A DNA stretch of 64,000 nucleotides from Rebecca billardiae RCC1528 (taxonomy: Eukaryota; Haptophyta), in contig OZ251222.1 in NCBI GenBank assembly GCA_965240325.2, positions 1,922,001 through 1,986,000 of the forward strand, in the 5' to 3' direction. Positions 62,111 to 64,000 of the stretch are shown here, piece after piece. The first letter of the stretch is position 1, and each line of letters starts with the position of its first letter. Position numbers and translations under genes: made by a program. The notes under the pieces were generated by a model, which worked only from the letters and a program-made list of their open reading frames with translations, was not told the DNA's origin and searched no databases.

Positions 62111-62822
62111 GTCTGGAGTCTGGGCGTGTGCCGGCGAGTGCCGGCGGCAGCAGAGTTGAGCAGTCCGGGCGCGGACAGGGACGATTGCGGCGGCCTGAAC
62201 AGGGAGTTCCCGGCCCCGACGGTGGTGAAGTTGGCTCGCCTGCGTGCCGCGGATGATCAGTCAACGGTGAGCAAGACGGGGGGGGGCGGGGCGGGGGGCG
62301 ACACGGCACGAGGCCCTGACGGCCGAGCTGGCTGGCGAGCCGTTGTGCGCCGCAGCATACGCAGCGCCGCACGCGCGCTGCCGGCGAGGGCACGGGCGGT
62401 GATCAGACACGGCGGCGGCCAGCAGGCACGGTGCCGGCTCTCGCCTGCGCGCTCGGCCCGCAGGGCGCGTGCCAGTCAGTCATTGGCGCGGCAGCCGGCG
62501 GCGGCTGCGACGTGCCGTCAGCGGCCGCCGCGGGCGTGCGTGGCGACAACTGCAGCGATGCCTGGCTGTCGCGGTGCGGCTCGCAGAACAGCGCACGGGC
62601 GCCACGTCTCCATCACGCCACGGCTCCAGCGCGCCCTGACGCGGCCCGGCACTCACGCCCACACGAGCTGCGAAGACGCGCGCCTTGCCATCGCGCGAGA
62701 GTGGGGGTCGTCGGGCCCGGCCGCGAATCGCCGGCGGCCGTTTTGAAACCCGCTGCCGCTGTATCACTGTATCACTGTACCATCGGCGACGGCTTCATGG
62801 GCGGTGACAGTTGGCGGGCGTC
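62111..62822. other. GC-rich DNA between satellite blocks
   Basis: These 712 bases separate the main array from the inverted block. A run of about eleven G lies near 62279-62291 and a satellite fragment (gtatcactgtatcactg) near 62761. A 206-residue open frame on the plus strand has no motifs. No gene is supported. Confidence 0.5.
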
Positions 62823-62871
62823 AATCTCGCCTGCCTGAGCTGTGTGCGTCTCTTATTCTTAGTAAACTGTA
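62823..62871 (-). repeat. 49-base dispersed repeat, copy 2
   Basis: The reverse complement of this segment is identical to 19082-19130. Here it abuts the first inverted satellite unit, which continues directly from its actgta end. Confidence 0.9.
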
Positions 62872-63269
62872 TCTGCCTGTATCACTGATACGGGGGGGCT
62901 CCTCCCGGCCGCGCCGCCGCGCCGCGCCGCCGTCCACCCGGACTGCCGCCACCCGGACTACAGGCCACCTGTATCACTGTATCACTGTATCTGCCTGTAT
63001 CACTGATACGGGGGGGCTCCTCCGGCCTCCCGGCCCGCGCCGCCGCGCCGCGCCGCCGTCCACCCGGACTGCCGCCACCCGGACTACAGGCCACCTGTAT
63101 CACTGTATCACTGTATCTGCCTGTATCACTGATACGGGGGGGCTCCTCCGCCGGCCGCGCCGCCGCGCCGCGCCGCCGTCCACCCGGACTGCCGCCACCC
63201 GGACTACAGGCCACCTGTATCACTGTATCACTGTATCTGCCTGTATCACTGATACGGCAGGGGCTCTGC
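62872..63269 (-). repeat. Inverted satellite block, three units
   Basis: The palindrome reads gtatcactgatac at 62879, 62998, 63123 and 63243, so units are in reverse orientation relative to the main array. Their GC-rich part reads, in forward sense, ggcctgtagtccgggtggcg, a distinct subfamily from the main array. Confidence 0.95.
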
Positions 63270-63790
63270 CGAGGAGCCCCCCTGTATCAGTGATACAGGC
63301 AAATACAGTGATACAGTGATACAGGTGGCCTGTAGTCCGGGTGGCGGCAGTCCGGGTGGACGGCGGCGCGGCGCGGCGGCGCGGCCGGGAGGAGCCCGGC
63401 CCCCGTATCAGTGATACAGGCAGATACAGTGATACAGTGATACAGGTTGAGGTGGCCTGTAGTCCGGGTGGCGGCAGTCCGGGTGGACGGCGGCGCGGGC
63501 CGCGGCGCGGCGGCGCGGCCGGGAGGAGCCCCCCCGTATCAGTGATACAGGCAAATACAGTGATACAGTGATACGGGTGGCCTGTAGTCCGGGTGGCGGC
63601 AGTCCGGGCGGGCGGCTGCCGGCGCGTGCTGCGCGGCGGCGTGGCCGGGACGGGAGCCCCCCGTATCAGTGATACAGGCGAATACAGTGATACAGTGATA
63701 CAGGTGGCCTGTAGTCCGGATTAGGCGGTAGTCCGGGCGGCGGGCGGCGCGCTGACGTATGGACACGGTGCCGCGGCGGCTGGGGCTGTG
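63270..63790 (+). repeat. Forward satellite block, four units
   Basis: Palindromes lie at 63284, 63405, 63536 and 63663. Units are of the same subfamily as the preceding inverted block, forming a head-to-head palindrome centred near 63269. The last unit decays after about 63760. Confidence 0.95.
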
Positions 63791-63799
63791 CAGCCTGTC

Positions 63800-63915
63800 G
63801 GCTCAGGGCCCTGTATCAGCCGGCATTGATACACAGCTGGGGCTGTATCAGGTGGCATTGATACACAGCCGGGCTGTATCAGCTGGTGTTGGTGCCCACT
63901 GATACAGCCCAAGAT
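63800..63915. repeat. Short palindromic repeats related to the satellite
   Basis: Three copies of ctgtatcag occur, two of them followed about ten bases later by ttgatacacagc. Each such pair can form an imperfect stem. The tgtatca/tgataca words link them to the satellite core. Confidence 0.75.
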
Positions 63916-64000
63916 GAGTATTGTCTAAGGGGGATCAGACGTGTGCCGCCGGCCAACCAGCGCTCGCGGACGGCTGCGCTTCTCGGAAACTACAGATTCT

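Noticed and set aside
58439-63790. CRISPR array
   Set aside because: Units are about 123 bases with variable but related interiors, not short repeats with unique spacers, and the DNA is eukaryotic.
63700-64000. Telomere or subtelomere at the window end
   Set aside because: No short telomeric repeat such as TTAGGG or TTTAGGG arrays is present; a subtelomeric position is only a possibility.

Overview
This window is nuclear DNA from a GC-rich photosynthetic microalga. Genes are spliced: short introns of about 112-177 bases interrupt at least four of them, and reading through them breaks otherwise clear proteins. Products such as a full-length ABCA transporter, a ferlin, ALG10, DNA polymerase kappa and a P2X-type channel are eukaryotic. 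The beta-ketoacyl-ACP synthase starts with a signal peptide ending in ASAFAP, the bipartite plastid-targeting signature of algae with red-derived secondary plastids, and there is a Tic22-like protein. Coding GC is extreme, intergenic DNA is more AT-rich, and introns begin GTGCGC or similar. A haptophyte, possibly of the Pavlova/Diacronema group, fits best; that placement is inference.

Layout. 1-10,000: Tic22-like protein (-), beta-mannosidase (+), a sulfotransferase-fold protein (-), a secreted orphan (+) and a polytopic membrane protein (+). 10,000-11,800: a GA microsatellite and a nearly perfect 307-base inverted repeat. 11,800-22,000: a giant disordered EF-hand protein (-), a second EF-hand-like protein (+), plastid KAS II (+, three exons) and a small LRR protein (+). 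22,400-36,360: a four-exon ABCA transporter (-) divergent from a two-exon ferlin (+). 37,000-42,570: TTC9-like TPR protein (-), ALG10 (-), a TPR membrane protein (+) and a P2X-like channel with an IQ motif (+). 42,570-45,750: a repeat-rich gene desert with AT and GA microsatellites, a 157-base tandem duplication, a small MITE-like element and a helix-turn-helix fragment. 45,750-58,030: ankyrin protein (-), HAD phosphatase (+), a small coiled-coil protein (+), DNA polymerase kappa (-), a coiled-coil protein with signal peptide (+), a small secreted or organellar protein (-) and an EEP-family hydrolase (+). 58,439-63,790: a satellite of about 123-base units, 30 in the main array, followed by a head-to-head inverted block of a related subfamily.

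Many neighbours are divergent pairs sharing 87-231 bases of upstream DNA (Tic22/mannosidase, sulfotransferase/orphan, the two EF-hand genes, ABCA/ferlin, ALG10/TPR, pol kappa/coiled coil, small secreted protein/EEP). There are no operons. Functional themes are membrane and calcium biology (ferlin, P2X with IQ motif, two EF-hand proteins, ABCA), glycan handling (ALG10, beta-mannosidase) and plastid function (Tic22, KAS II). The least explained element is the satellite. Its units carry a perfect 13-base palindrome, and a 49-base segment at its boundary is found identically, inverted, upstream of the KAS II gene 43.7 kb away.
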